In this document: positions 18,785 to 26,338 of the stretch, piece by piece
Layout: every line of letters starts with the position of its first letter
Position numbering within the stretch: position 1 is the stretch's first letter
Assembly (NCBI RefSeq): GCF_008017805.1
Contig: NZ_VRTT01000043.1
Location: 1-64,000 of the forward strand
Reading direction: 5' to 3'
Length of the DNA: 64,000 nt
Source: Paenibacillus sp. N3.4
Lineage (GTDB): Bacteria; Bacillota; Bacilli; Paenibacillales; NBRC-103111
Notes under the pieces: model-generated
What the model was told of the DNA's origin: nothing
What the model saw: only the letters and a program-made list of their open reading frames with translations
Databases searched by the model: none
Program-made: the position numbers and the translations under genes

Positions 18785-19060
18785 ATGGCAAAAAATGCGC
18801 TATTGGAGATCAAACGCAGTTTGGAACCCCACGTTGGGCAGAAGATCATGTTGAGAGCGAATGGTGGCCGTCGTAAAACCATCGAGCGTTCTGGTGTTTT
18901 AGAAGAAACCTACCCTTCTGTGTTTATTGTGAAATTAGACCAAGAGTCACATGCCTTTAAACGAGTGTCTTACAGCTACGCCGATATCCTTACTGAATCC
19001 GTAGAAGTTACTGTATGTAACGATGACGGACAGGTTCGTATCACCTACATCCAACATTAG
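18785..19060 (+). CDS. veg: Veg protein, biofilm formation stimulator
   Basis: This 91-residue conserved protein begins [19 protein letters not shown] and is recognisable as Veg. In B. subtilis Veg stimulates biofilm genes, probably through the SinR pathway. AGAGGTGG precedes the ATG, two consensus promoters lie upstream and a terminator follows, so it is a stand-alone gene. Confidence 0.94.
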   Translation: MAKNALLEIKRSLEPHVGQKIMLRANGGRRKTIERSGVLEETYPSVFIVKLDQESHAFKRVSYSYADILTESVEVTVCNDDGQVRITYIQH

Positions 19061-19082
19061 CTTAATGCGTTTCTTATATGAG

Positions 19083-19106
19083 CAGACCCTAGGGTCTGTT
19101 TTTGCA
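19083..19106 (+). terminator. Intrinsic terminator after veg
   Basis: CAGACC and GGTCTG pair around CTAG, then a T-run. Confidence 0.75.
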
Positions 19107-19109
19107 TTT

Positions 19110-19139
19110 GTATGGACCTTCTAGGAATGACACATACTA
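19110..19139 (+). promoter_or_regulatory. Sigma-G type promoter of the sspF gene
   Basis: GTATG at 19110-19114, 18 bases, then CATACTA at 19133-19139. The sigma-G consensus is GMATR-N18-CATNMTA, so only one position differs. It fits a forespore gene and leaves a leader of about 85 bases. Confidence 0.7.
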
Positions 19140-19230
19140 AGCCTTGCTGACGAAGCGAATTTTTCCAGAAGCTCAAACTGGAATTTGTGCAGTCCGTTTA
19201 CGTGAGTAAAACGCGAAGGAGGTTATTAGC

Positions 19231-19791
19231 ATGAGTCGCAGAAGAAGTGTTATGTCGGAGAGCTTTAAATATGAACTGGCCAAAGATTTAGGTTTTTATG
19301 ATGTGGTGCAGCGCGAAGGTTGGGAAGGGATTCGAACCAAGGACGCAGGAAATATGGTCAAACGAGCCATACAGATCGCAGAAGAGCATTTGGCCAAGCA
19401 GTACACAGCCTCATCGCCTTCTGCTTACAGCCAGGGAGGAAGGGGCTATACACAGGCGTATGCGCAGCAGCAGGCTCCTACAAGCGCCCAGAAGAGCCTT
19501 AGCCAGTCTTCACCCGTTTATAATGAGGCAAGTTACCATCAGCAGGCTTACAACCCAGTTAGCGCACCTCCATCCTACATGCAGGCGAGTTTGAGTCCGT
19601 ACGCATCCGGTGGACAGCAATTCACGCAGCAAACGCCATCTGCGTATTCCTCACCGTATACGACTGCGTCCTATAACCCGAATGCATCAAGCTCGTCATA
19701 TGCCAATCAAGCGTCTGCAGCGCCTCCGAACCCTATGTTTTTCGGTTCGCAGCAGCCTGTTCAAGCTGAACAACGCCCCAACTACAGCTAA
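19231..19791 (+). CDS. sspF: SspF-type small spore protein with a long low-complexity tail
   Basis: Residues 1-62 match SspF (alpha/beta-type spore DNA-binding protein family): [20 protein letters not shown]..., then [20 protein letters not shown]. subtilis SspF ends there at about 61 residues. Here a further 125 residues rich in Q, S, A, P and Y follow, with repeated YxxA/QQ/PSxY patterns and no charged core. The tail stays in frame to a stop inside a terminator hairpin. The gene follows AAGGAGG and a sigma-G-like promoter. The head should bind forespore DNA; the tail's role is unknown. Confidence 0.87.
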   Translation: MSRRRSVMSESFKYELAKDLGFYDVVQREGWEGIRTKDAGNMVKRAIQIAEEHLAKQYTASSPSAYSQGGRGYTQAYAQQQAPTSAQKSLSQSSPVYNEASYHQQAYNPVSAPPSYMQASLSPYASGGQQFTQQTPSAYSSPYTTASYNPNASSSSYANQASAAPPNPMFFGSQQPVQAEQRPNYS

Positions 19792-19815
19792 AGCGAATGC
19801 TTTAGCTTTTTTTTT
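19786..19815 (+). terminator. Terminator overlapping the sspF stop codon
   Basis: AGCTAAAGC, loop GAAT, GCTTTAGCT and nine T. The TAA stop of the sspF gene is part of the left arm. Confidence 0.88.
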
Positions 19816-19866
19816 GCACTTTTGTTATAATATTTTAACGGCAAACGAGCAAAAGAAGGTGAACTC

Positions 19867-20721
19867 ATGAAGATTTTTGAAAAAGCACCGGCCAAAATCA
19901 ATTTATCCCTAGACGTTTTACATAAAAGAGCAGATGGCTATCATGAAGTTGAGATGGTTATGACGATGGTTGATCTGGCGGATCGTATTGAAATGCAGGA
20001 ACTCGCGCGCGATACCATCATCATCTCCAGTCAGGCGGGCTATATCCCGCTTGATGAGAAGAACCTGGCATTTCAAGCAGCTCGGCTTATTAAGGATCGT
20101 TATGATGTTAAACAAGGCGTTTACATTCATTTGGATAAGCAAATTCCTGTGGCAGCAGGTCTTGCGGGCGGAAGCAGTGATGCGGCAGCGACGCTGCGAG
20201 GATTGAATCGACTTTGGGACCTCAATATTCCCATGGAAGAGCTTCAGGTACTTGGGGCGGAACTGGGTTCGGATGTGCCTTTCTGTGTAACAGGTGGAAC
20301 AGCAGTGGCCAGAGGACGTGGTGAGAAGCTGGAGCGTATCCCTTCACCGCCTCAATGCTGGGTTGTTTTGGCGAAACCGCCAATCAATGTGTCTACTTCT
20401 GAAATATACGGGAAGTTGAATGCGAAGGAAATAAAGCACCATCCTTCTACAGCGGGTGTCTTGGAAGCGATTCGGGACAAGCGATTCGATCGACTCTGTG
20501 AAGGTCTCGGCAATGTGCTGGAGGAAGTGACCTTGGATTTGTATCCTGAGGTGAGGCATTTGAAAGAATGCATGCAGCGACTGGGTGCGGATGGCGTACT
20601 GATGTCCGGCAGCGGTCCGACGGTTTTTGGTCTTGTATCCAAGGAGGCGAAAGTGCCTCGTATATATAACGGGCTGCGCGGATTTTGCAAGGATGTTTAT
20701 GCAGTGCGGATGTTAACCTAA
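19867..20721 (+). CDS. ispE: 4-diphosphocytidyl-2-C-methyl-D-erythritol kinase
   Basis: Fourth enzyme committed to the MEP isoprenoid route; a GHMP kinase of 284 residues. It has the substrate segment [12 protein letters not shown] at the N-terminus, the ATP-binding glycine-rich motif [14 protein letters not shown] and the C-terminal [10 protein letters not shown]. The ATG follows AAGAAGGTG. It sits between sspF and purR as in B. subtilis. Confidence 0.96.
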   Translation: MKIFEKAPAKINLSLDVLHKRADGYHEVEMVMTMVDLADRIEMQELARDTIIISSQAGYIPLDEKNLAFQAARLIKDRYDVKQGVYIHLDKQIPVAAGLAGGSSDAAATLRGLNRLWDLNIPMEELQVLGAELGSDVPFCVTGGTAVARGRGEKLERIPSPPQCWVVLAKPPINVSTSEIYGKLNAKEIKHHPSTAGVLEAIRDKRFDRLCEGLGNVLEEVTLDLYPEVRHLKECMQRLGADGVLMSGSGPTVFGLVSKEAKVPRIYNGLRGFCKDVYAVRMLT

Positions 20722-20740
20722 TAACGAACGTGCGGACGAC

Positions 20741-20767
20741 AAAAGAGCCCTGTGAGGGGCTCTTTTT
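20741..20767 (+). terminator. Intrinsic terminator after ispE
   Basis: AAAAGAGCCC and GGGCTCTTTT form a perfect 10-bp stem, followed by T. The spacer 20768-20985 beyond it holds nothing I can identify. Confidence 0.9.
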
Positions 20768-20985
20768 CAGTGGATAAGCGTATATGTCAATTCACTTGCT
20801 TCGCATCTACCATGATAAACTCGCTCATCGCTAAAGGACTACGAAGTCGTTGATCCTTGTGGGATAAGAGAAATGCATCATAAGAAGAAATGTTTAACTT
20901 AAATCATGAATGGGCAGCATTTCTCCAACTATCTGGTGTGTTAGTTTAGTGTGAAGTTTATGTTAATATAATTTTCATGTGAAGC

Positions 20986-21036
20986 TTGAATAAATACGTA
21001 TAAAAATGGTATATTTTCTTTATATTATTCGGATTT
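20986..21036 (+). promoter_or_regulatory. purR promoter with a PurBox-like site
   Basis: TTGAAT at 20986-20991, 18 bases, TATATT at 21010-21015. Just after it, ATTATTCGGATTT (21024-21036) matches the inverted PurBox (AWWGTTCGGWWWT) except for one base. B. subtilis purR is autoregulated through PurBoxes. Only one box is seen here, whereas PurR usually needs two. Confidence 0.4.
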
Positions 21037-21051
21037 ATGGGGGGTAGTGCG

Positions 21052-21888
21052 ATGAAAAAGTTGAAAAGGAGCGCTAGGTTGGTAGAAATGACGCAATATT
21101 TGTTGTTTCGTCCTCACTCGTTAATCCCTTTAACGACTTTTGCCGAGCGATACAACTCAGCTAAGTCCTCGATTAGTGAAGACCTAGCGATTATTAAAGA
21201 AGTTTTTGAAGAAGAAGGCCTGGGTGATCTGCATACACTTGCAGGTGCAGCGGGTGGCGTGAAGTTTTCGCCAAAAGTGCCGAAAGAAACTTCACTGAAG
21301 TTTATTCAGAACCTTTGCTTACAGTTACAGCAGCCTGAACGGATTCTGCCAGGTGGTTACTTGTACATGTCTGATATTATGGGGCAGCCCCAATATTTGA
21401 ATGAAATTGGCAAAACATTTGCTTCGGCATTTGCTGGACGAGATATTGATGTGATCATGACTGTAGAAACGAAAGGCATTCCGCTCGCTTATGCGACGGC
21501 TACTTATATGAATCTTCCTGTTGTTATTGTTCGCAGAGACGGTCGAGTAACAGAGGGGTCTGCGGTTAGCATTAATTATGTGTCAGGCTCCAACAAGCGC
21601 ATCCAGACCATGTCATTAGCGAGACGGGCTTTGAAAGAAGAATCTAAAGTACTCATTATTGACGACTTTATGCATGTTGGCGGTACGATTCACGGCATGA
21701 TGGATTTGTTAGCTGAATTTAAGGCCTCTGTTCAAGGTGTAGGGGTATTCATGGAATCCTGCGAGGTCGAAGAGCATTTGGTAGATCATTATGTATCACT
21801 GGCCCGTTTATATGGTGTAGACTCCAAGACCAAACAGATAACAGTGGAACCCGGCAATTATTTTGACAGTATAAAAGGAGATGCGTAA
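21052..21888 (+). CDS. purR: Purine operon repressor PurR
   Basis: PurR has an N-terminal winged helix (residues about 1-72, KSSISEDLAIIKEVF) and a phosphoribosyltransferase-like domain that binds PRPP (VLIIDDFMHVGGTIHGM). It represses purine synthesis genes when PRPP is low. The ATG at 21052 after GGGGGG gives 278 residues and the family N-terminus; the ATG at 21037 lies inside the ribosome site. ridA follows after 3 bases. Confidence 0.94.
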   Translation: MKKLKRSARLVEMTQYLLFRPHSLIPLTTFAERYNSAKSSISEDLAIIKEVFEEEGLGDLHTLAGAAGGVKFSPKVPKETSLKFIQNLCLQLQQPERILPGGYLYMSDIMGQPQYLNEIGKTFASAFAGRDIDVIMTVETKGIPLAYATATYMNLPVVIVRRDGRVTEGSAVSINYVSGSNKRIQTMSLARRALKEESKVLIIDDFMHVGGTIHGMMDLLAEFKASVQGVGVFMESCEVEEHLVDHYVSLARLYGVDSKTKQITVEPGNYFDSIKGDA

Positions 21889-21891
21889 ACG

Positions 21892-22275
21892 ATGGAATTG
21901 ATCTCAACTACGGCAGCGCCTGCTGCCATCGGTCCTTATTCGCAAGCAGTCAAACTTGGCAATCTGTTATTTACCTCTGGACAAATACCACTCGGGTTGG
22001 ACGGACAGATTGTAGAGGGCGGTATGAAGGAACAGGCTCACCAAGTGTTCACAAATCTCCAAGGTGTACTTGATGCAGCCGGATCTTCCTTTAACGACGT
22101 AGTGAAAGCAACGGTCTTTTTAAAGGATATGAATCAGTTTGCTGAGCTAAATGAGATCTATGCGACGTACTTTGGTGAGCATAAACCGGCCAGATCGACT
22201 GTCGAAGTTGCGCGGTTGCCTCGTGATGTTTTTGTCGAAATAGAGTTAATTGCTGTGATTCCTGTCGAAATTTAA
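21892..22275 (+). CDS. ridA: 2-iminobutanoate/2-iminopropanoate deaminase RidA
   Basis: This 127-residue protein of the YjgF/RidA family hydrolyses reactive enamines and imines released by PLP enzymes. Typical segments are [24 protein letters not shown] and [20 protein letters not shown] with the substrate-binding arginine. B. subtilis yabJ holds the same place after purR. AAAGGAGATG precedes the ATG. Confidence 0.95.
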   Translation: MELISTTAAPAAIGPYSQAVKLGNLLFTSGQIPLGLDGQIVEGGMKEQAHQVFTNLQGVLDAAGSSFNDVVKATVFLKDMNQFAELNEIYATYFGEHKPARSTVEVARLPRDVFVEIELIAVIPVEI

Positions 22276-22680
<405 letters not shown>

Positions 22681-22691
22681 TTCAGATTATT

Positions 22692-22722
22692 GAGAGAGCC
22701 CTGAGGGCTCTCTTTTCTTTTG
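22692..22722 (+). terminator. Intrinsic terminator after spoVG
   Basis: GAGAGCCC, loop TGA, GGGCTCTC, followed by TTTTCTTTT. Confidence 0.88.
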
Positions 22723-22811
22723 GGTGCATTTGATGCTATATTTGGTGGAGAATTCATCACTTATTACATAGAAACGAAGAACCATTTTTTAATAAAGGGG
22801 TTGGAACGAAG

Positions 22812-24206
22812 TTGAAACTAATGGCTATTGTACTGGCGGCAGGACAAGGAAAGCGAATGAAATCTAAGCTTTACAAAGTGCTTCATCCCGTTGTGGGTAA
22901 ACCGATGGTTGGGCACGTTGTAGATACGCTGCAGGATATAGAAGTAGATCAAACGCTTGTCATTGTTGGATATGGAGCAGAGGCTGTGCAAGCTTACCTG
23001 GGTGAGCGTGTGGCGTATGCTTTACAGAAGGAGCAGCTTGGCACAGGCCATGCTGTTCTGCAAGCGAAGGAAGCTCTCGGCGCGGAGGAAGGTCTGACGA
23101 TTGTTATTTGCGGCGATACACCGCTTATCTCAGCAGCTACGCTGAAAAGCATGATTGAGCTTCATCGGCAATCAGGCGCATCAGCCACGATATTGACAGC
23201 CAAGCTAGATGATCCGCATGGGTATGGACGTATTATTCGTGGGGAAGACGGGCGTGTCACACGTATTGTGGAGCAAAAGGACTGTAATGCCGAGGAAGCG
23301 GCTGTTCAGGAGATTAATACAGGGACTTATATTTTCAATAATCGCAAATTGTTCCATGCTCTTGCCTCCGTAACAAATCAAAACGTACAAAATGAATATT
23401 ATTTGACTGATGTGATTGGGATATTAACAGCCGCAAGTGACGTGGTGCAAGGCTATTGCATGGCAAACAGCGCTGAATCTATTGGGGTCAATGATCGTGT
23501 AGCGCTGGCAGAAGCTGAGCGATTGTTCAAAGAACGAATCAACCGCCAACATATGCTTAACGGTGTGACGATCATAGATCCGTCGAATACGTATATCGAA
23601 TCGGGTGTTACGATTGGACTGGATACCGTTCTGCTGCCGGGGACAATTTTGCGTGGGAGTACGGCAATCGGGGATAACTGTACGATCGGACCGCAATCGG
23701 AAATTATTGATTCGACGATCCACGATGAGGTCACGATTAAGCAATCCATCCTACAAGACGCGTTTGTAGATGATGGTGCAAGTGTGGGGCCATTTGCTTA
23801 TTTACGACCAGGTGCTAATATCGGTAAAAATGTGAAAATCGGAGACTTCGTAGAGATTAAAAATGCAACGCTGGGCGAAGGCACCAAAGTGTCCCATTTG
23901 AGCTATGTAGGGGATGCGATGGTAGGAAGTAATGTAAATATTGGCTGTGGTGCGATTACGGTGAACTACGACGGATTCAACAAGAGCTTGACGGAAATAG
24001 GCGATGATGCGTTTGTAGGTAGCAATGTGAACTTGATCGCTCCTGTCAAAATTGGCAAAGGCGCTTATGTTGTCGCTGGTTCAACGATTACACATGCCGT
24101 AGACGATGGAGATTTGGCGATCGCGCGCGAGCGGCAATCCAATAAACCGGGCTATGCAGATAAGATTAAAGCGCGGATGAAGGCGAAGAAAAATAGCAAG
24201 CAATAA
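22812..24206 (+). CDS. glmU: Bifunctional GlmU (UDP-GlcNAc pyrophosphorylase / GlcN-1-P acetyltransferase)
   Basis: Makes UDP-N-acetylglucosamine for peptidoglycan and teichoic acids. Residues 1-230 are the nucleotidyltransferase (LAAGQGKRMKSK, GDTPLI, QKDCN), and residues 250-455 a left-handed beta helix acetyltransferase with hexapeptide repeats. The likely start is a TTG at 22812, 10 bases after AAAGGGG; an ATG at 22821 lacks a well-placed site. Length 464 is standard. The prs gene usually found next is absent. Confidence 0.95.
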   Translation: MKLMAIVLAAGQGKRMKSKLYKVLHPVVGKPMVGHVVDTLQDIEVDQTLVIVGYGAEAVQAYLGERVAYALQKEQLGTGHAVLQAKEALGAEEGLTIVICGDTPLISAATLKSMIELHRQSGASATILTAKLDDPHGYGRIIRGEDGRVTRIVEQKDCNAEEAAVQEINTGTYIFNNRKLFHALASVTNQNVQNEYYLTDVIGILTAASDVVQGYCMANSAESIGVNDRVALAEAERLFKERINRQHMLNGVTIIDPSNTYIESGVTIGLDTVLLPGTILRGSTAIGDNCTIGPQSEIIDSTIHDEVTIKQSILQDAFVDDGASVGPFAYLRPGANIGKNVKIGDFVEIKNATLGEGTKVSHLSYVGDAMVGSNVNIGCGAITVNYDGFNKSLTEIGDDAFVGSNVNLIAPVKIGKGAYVVAGSTITHAVDDGDLAIARERQSNKPGYADKIKARMKAKKNSKQ

Positions 24207-24305
24207 TTAAATCTCGTTTTGTAACAAATGAATTGGATGGAACTTCCTACAGTTGGGTAAGCTATAAATTAGCTGTTAACTCAATTTCAGGAGGTTCTTT
24301 TTTAT

Positions 24306-24950
24306 ATGGTATTGTCCTTAAAGGCGGAAATCCGCAAAGACACAACGAAATCCGATATCAAACAACTGCGCAGTAAGGGCAGCGTGCCTGCTGTTGTTTA
24401 TGGCGACAAAGTGCCGTCTACGGTGATTGCGGTAGATCAAAAGGAACTGATGGCGCTGCTTCGCCATAACCCGCATGCAATCATTGAATTAGACTTACCC
24501 AATGGCAGCGGAAAGCAGCCTGTTATGATCAGTGAAGTACAGCGCGATAAGCTCAATCGAGAGCTGCTGCTGCACGTCGATTTTCATCAAATTAATATGG
24601 ATGAGCCGGTTAAAACGGTTGTCAGCTTAGAGTTTGTCGGTGATTCAGAAGGAGCTAGAGAAGGCGGGATTGTGCAGGTTCAAATGCATGAGTTGGAAAT
24701 TCGCTGCTTGCCGAGTCAAATTCCAAGTTCGATCCAGGTAGATATTTCGGGGCTTGGATTAGGCGAGAATTTAATCGTTAGCCAACTTACAGTTCCTGCA
24801 GGTATTGAGGTCAAATCCGATCCTAATGAGTTAATTGTAACTATTCTTGCTCCTCAGAAAGAGGCTCCTGAGGAAGTGTCCGCACAAGAGGATGACAATG
24901 GGAAAAAAGATCATCCTGTTCCTGAAGCGAAGACGGAACAAACCGTATAA
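24306..24950 (+). CDS. rplY: Ribosomal protein bL25 (Ctc form)
   Basis: This 214-residue two-domain bL25/CTC protein binds 5S rRNA. The N-terminal domain (residues 1-92) is the bL25 core and the C-terminal domain (93-180) is the TL5/CTC beta domain. An acidic tail with EEVSAQEDDNGKK follows. In B. subtilis ctc is under sigma-B control; I see no clear sigma-B promoter here. AGGAGG lies 11 bases before the ATG. Confidence 0.93.
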   Translation: MVLSLKAEIRKDTTKSDIKQLRSKGSVPAVVYGDKVPSTVIAVDQKELMALLRHNPHAIIELDLPNGSGKQPVMISEVQRDKLNRELLLHVDFHQINMDEPVKTVVSLEFVGDSEGAREGGIVQVQMHELEIRCLPSQIPSSIQVDISGLGLGENLIVSQLTVPAGIEVKSDPNELIVTILAPQKEAPEEVSAQEDDNGKKDHPVPEAKTEQTV

Positions 24951-24960
24951 TAACAGAATG

Positions 24961-25006
24961 AAAGAAAGGGTACCCTTACTCCGTGTAGAGGGTATCCTTT
25001 CTTTTT
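24961..25006 (+). terminator. Intrinsic terminator after rplY
   Basis: AAAGAAAGGGTACCCT pairs with AGGGTATCCTTTCTTT over 16 bp with one G-U, then TT. It may act in both directions, also ending the small minus-strand gene at 25015. Confidence 0.85.
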
Positions 25007-25014
25007 GAACTGCC

Positions 25015-25215
25015 CTAATAACCGGGGCGCGATACAAAAACGTGCGTTTTTCTGTTGTAAAATGTATGATTTACCTTAACGAAATGCTCGTTGTAAATTT
25101 CAATAAAGCCTATATCCTTATGCAGGTTTTGATAGTATACTTGGACGGGAATGCCGGCATCTGTATGATCTTGAAAGTGATGGTCGAGCGAAAGCTGTTG
25201 ACCGTTTAGATACAT
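25015..25215 (-). CDS. Conserved-looking small protein of unknown function
   Basis: This 66-residue soluble protein is not assigned a function. It begins MYLNGQQLSLDHHF and ends VFVSRPGY, with many aromatic residues and histidines. An AGGTGA site lies about 10 bases upstream of the ATG on the minus strand. It opposes its neighbours rplY and pth, and its stop faces the rplY terminator. The ribosome site and clean frame make it more likely to be a gene than a shadow, as no plus-strand gene covers it. Confidence 0.65.
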   Translation of the reverse strand: MYLNGQQLSLDHHFQDHTDAGIPVQVYYQNLHKDIGFIEIYNEHFVKVNHTFYNRKTHVFVSRPGY

Positions 25216-25344
25216 ATAGCTGATTCACCTGCAACTATGGGAATTTGATGGTTACTTTTATTTACATATAGGTAAACAATAACCTTATTAGGTTGGTTCC
25301 GCAAAGGATTTTTTAGTCTAGTTTTGAGGAGGACACGGAAGCAC

Positions 25345-25905
25345 ATGAAATGTTTTATAGGATTAGGCAATCCAGGCAAGCAATACGAAATGAATCGACA
25401 CAATGTTGGATTCATGGCCATTGATCATTTCGCAGTTAAATGGGGCATTACCTCTTTTCAGAATAAAGGAAAGGGACTTCTGGGTGAAGGTAATGTGAAT
25501 GGGACCAAAGTTTATTTGCTGAAACCAATGACCTACATGAATCTTTCCGGCGAATCGATGCGGGCGTTTCTGGATTTCTATAAAGCAAATTTGGAAGACA
25601 TAACGATTATTTACGATGATATGGATACGCTCTTCGGTCAGATTCGTCTTCGCTATCAAGGAAGCCCAGGAGGGCACAATGGGATTAAGTCTATTATCCA
25701 GCACGCGGGGACACAGAGTTTCAATCGCATCCGTGTGGGTGTTAATCGGCCTGCACCGGGCTATAATATCGCAGACTATGTTCTCTCGAACTTCTCTAAA
25801 GAAGAAATGAAATCGATTGACGAGGTTTTGGATCTTACGTGTGAAGCCATGTTGTTCAGTCTTGACCAATCCTTCGAGAGAACGATGGCGAAGTTTAATA
25901 AATAA
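25345..25905 (+). CDS. pth: Peptidyl-tRNA hydrolase
   Basis: Frees tRNA from stalled peptidyl-tRNA. The 186-residue protein has FIGLGNPGKQYEMNRHN with the catalytic H19, KPMTYMNLSG, the catalytic-site DDMD and GSPGGHNGIKS. The ATG at 25345 follows GAGGAGG; a TTG at 25324 lies before the ribosome site and is not used. This is B. subtilis spoVC. Confidence 0.96.
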   Translation: MKCFIGLGNPGKQYEMNRHNVGFMAIDHFAVKWGITSFQNKGKGLLGEGNVNGTKVYLLKPMTYMNLSGESMRAFLDFYKANLEDITIIYDDMDTLFGQIRLRYQGSPGGHNGIKSIIQHAGTQSFNRIRVGVNRPAPGYNIADYVLSNFSKEEMKSIDEVLDLTCEAMLFSLDQSFERTMAKFNK

Positions 25906-25972
25906 GGGATATAATATGTCATTCCCTATATATGTACGCCTTTCATATATCCGAAAATGCCGAAAGCTTTTA

Positions 25973-26002
25973 GGCTAATTTCTACCCCTAATGGTCATAC
26001 TA
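25973..26002 (+). promoter_or_regulatory. Possible forespore promoter of fin
   Basis: GGTCATACTA at 25993-26002 fits both the sigma-F -10 (GGNNANANTW) and sigma-G -10 (CATNMTA). The -35 region 15 bases before it is GGCTA, a poor match. fin is read by sigma-F and sigma-G in B. subtilis. Confidence 0.4.
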
Positions 26003-26037
26003 GGAGGTAATAGGATAATTGAAGGAGGCATACATAT

Positions 26038-26265
26038 ATGATTAAGTATATATGCAGGCATTGTCACACCTTTGTTGGAGAAATTAATCAAAATACGATC
26101 ACGGAACAGCAGTTAGGTTTCCATTTCTTGACCCCCGAAGAGCGGAGAGATATAATATCGTATAACACGAATGGAGATGTTACGGTTAGGGTTGTATGCG
26201 ACTACTGCCATGAGGCTTTAGAAGCGAACCCGGAGCTGTCGCTGCTGGCAAGTCCACTGCAGTAA
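26038..26265 (+). CDS. fin: Anti-sigma-F factor Fin
   Basis: This 75-residue zinc-binding protein has two CxxC pairs (CRHC near residue 6 and CDYC near 55), as in Fin (YabK). In B. subtilis Fin shuts off sigma-F in the forespore as sigma-G takes over. The ATG follows GAAGGAGG. The position between pth and mfd is conserved. Confidence 0.92.
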   Translation: MIKYICRHCHTFVGEINQNTITEQQLGFHFLTPEERRDIISYNTNGDVTVRVVCDYCHEALEANPELSLLASPLQ

Positions 26266-26288
26266 ATGAATGACGATAAAGAGTTAAT

Positions 26289-26319
26289 AGCCGAGGCAAG
26301 TGTGCCGAGGCTTCTTTTT
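26289..26319 (+). terminator. Terminator after fin with tandem G-A mismatches
   Basis: AGCC-GA-GGCA, loop AGTG, TGCC-GA-GGCT, then TCTTTTT. The two GA/GA positions could form sheared pairs, giving one continuous stem. Confidence 0.7.
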
Positions 26320-26338
26320 GTGAGAGGAGTGTACTTGT

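Noticed and set aside
24254-24259. Sigma-B -10 (GGGTAA) before rplY
   Set aside because: No GTTTAA-like -35 occurs at the needed distance.
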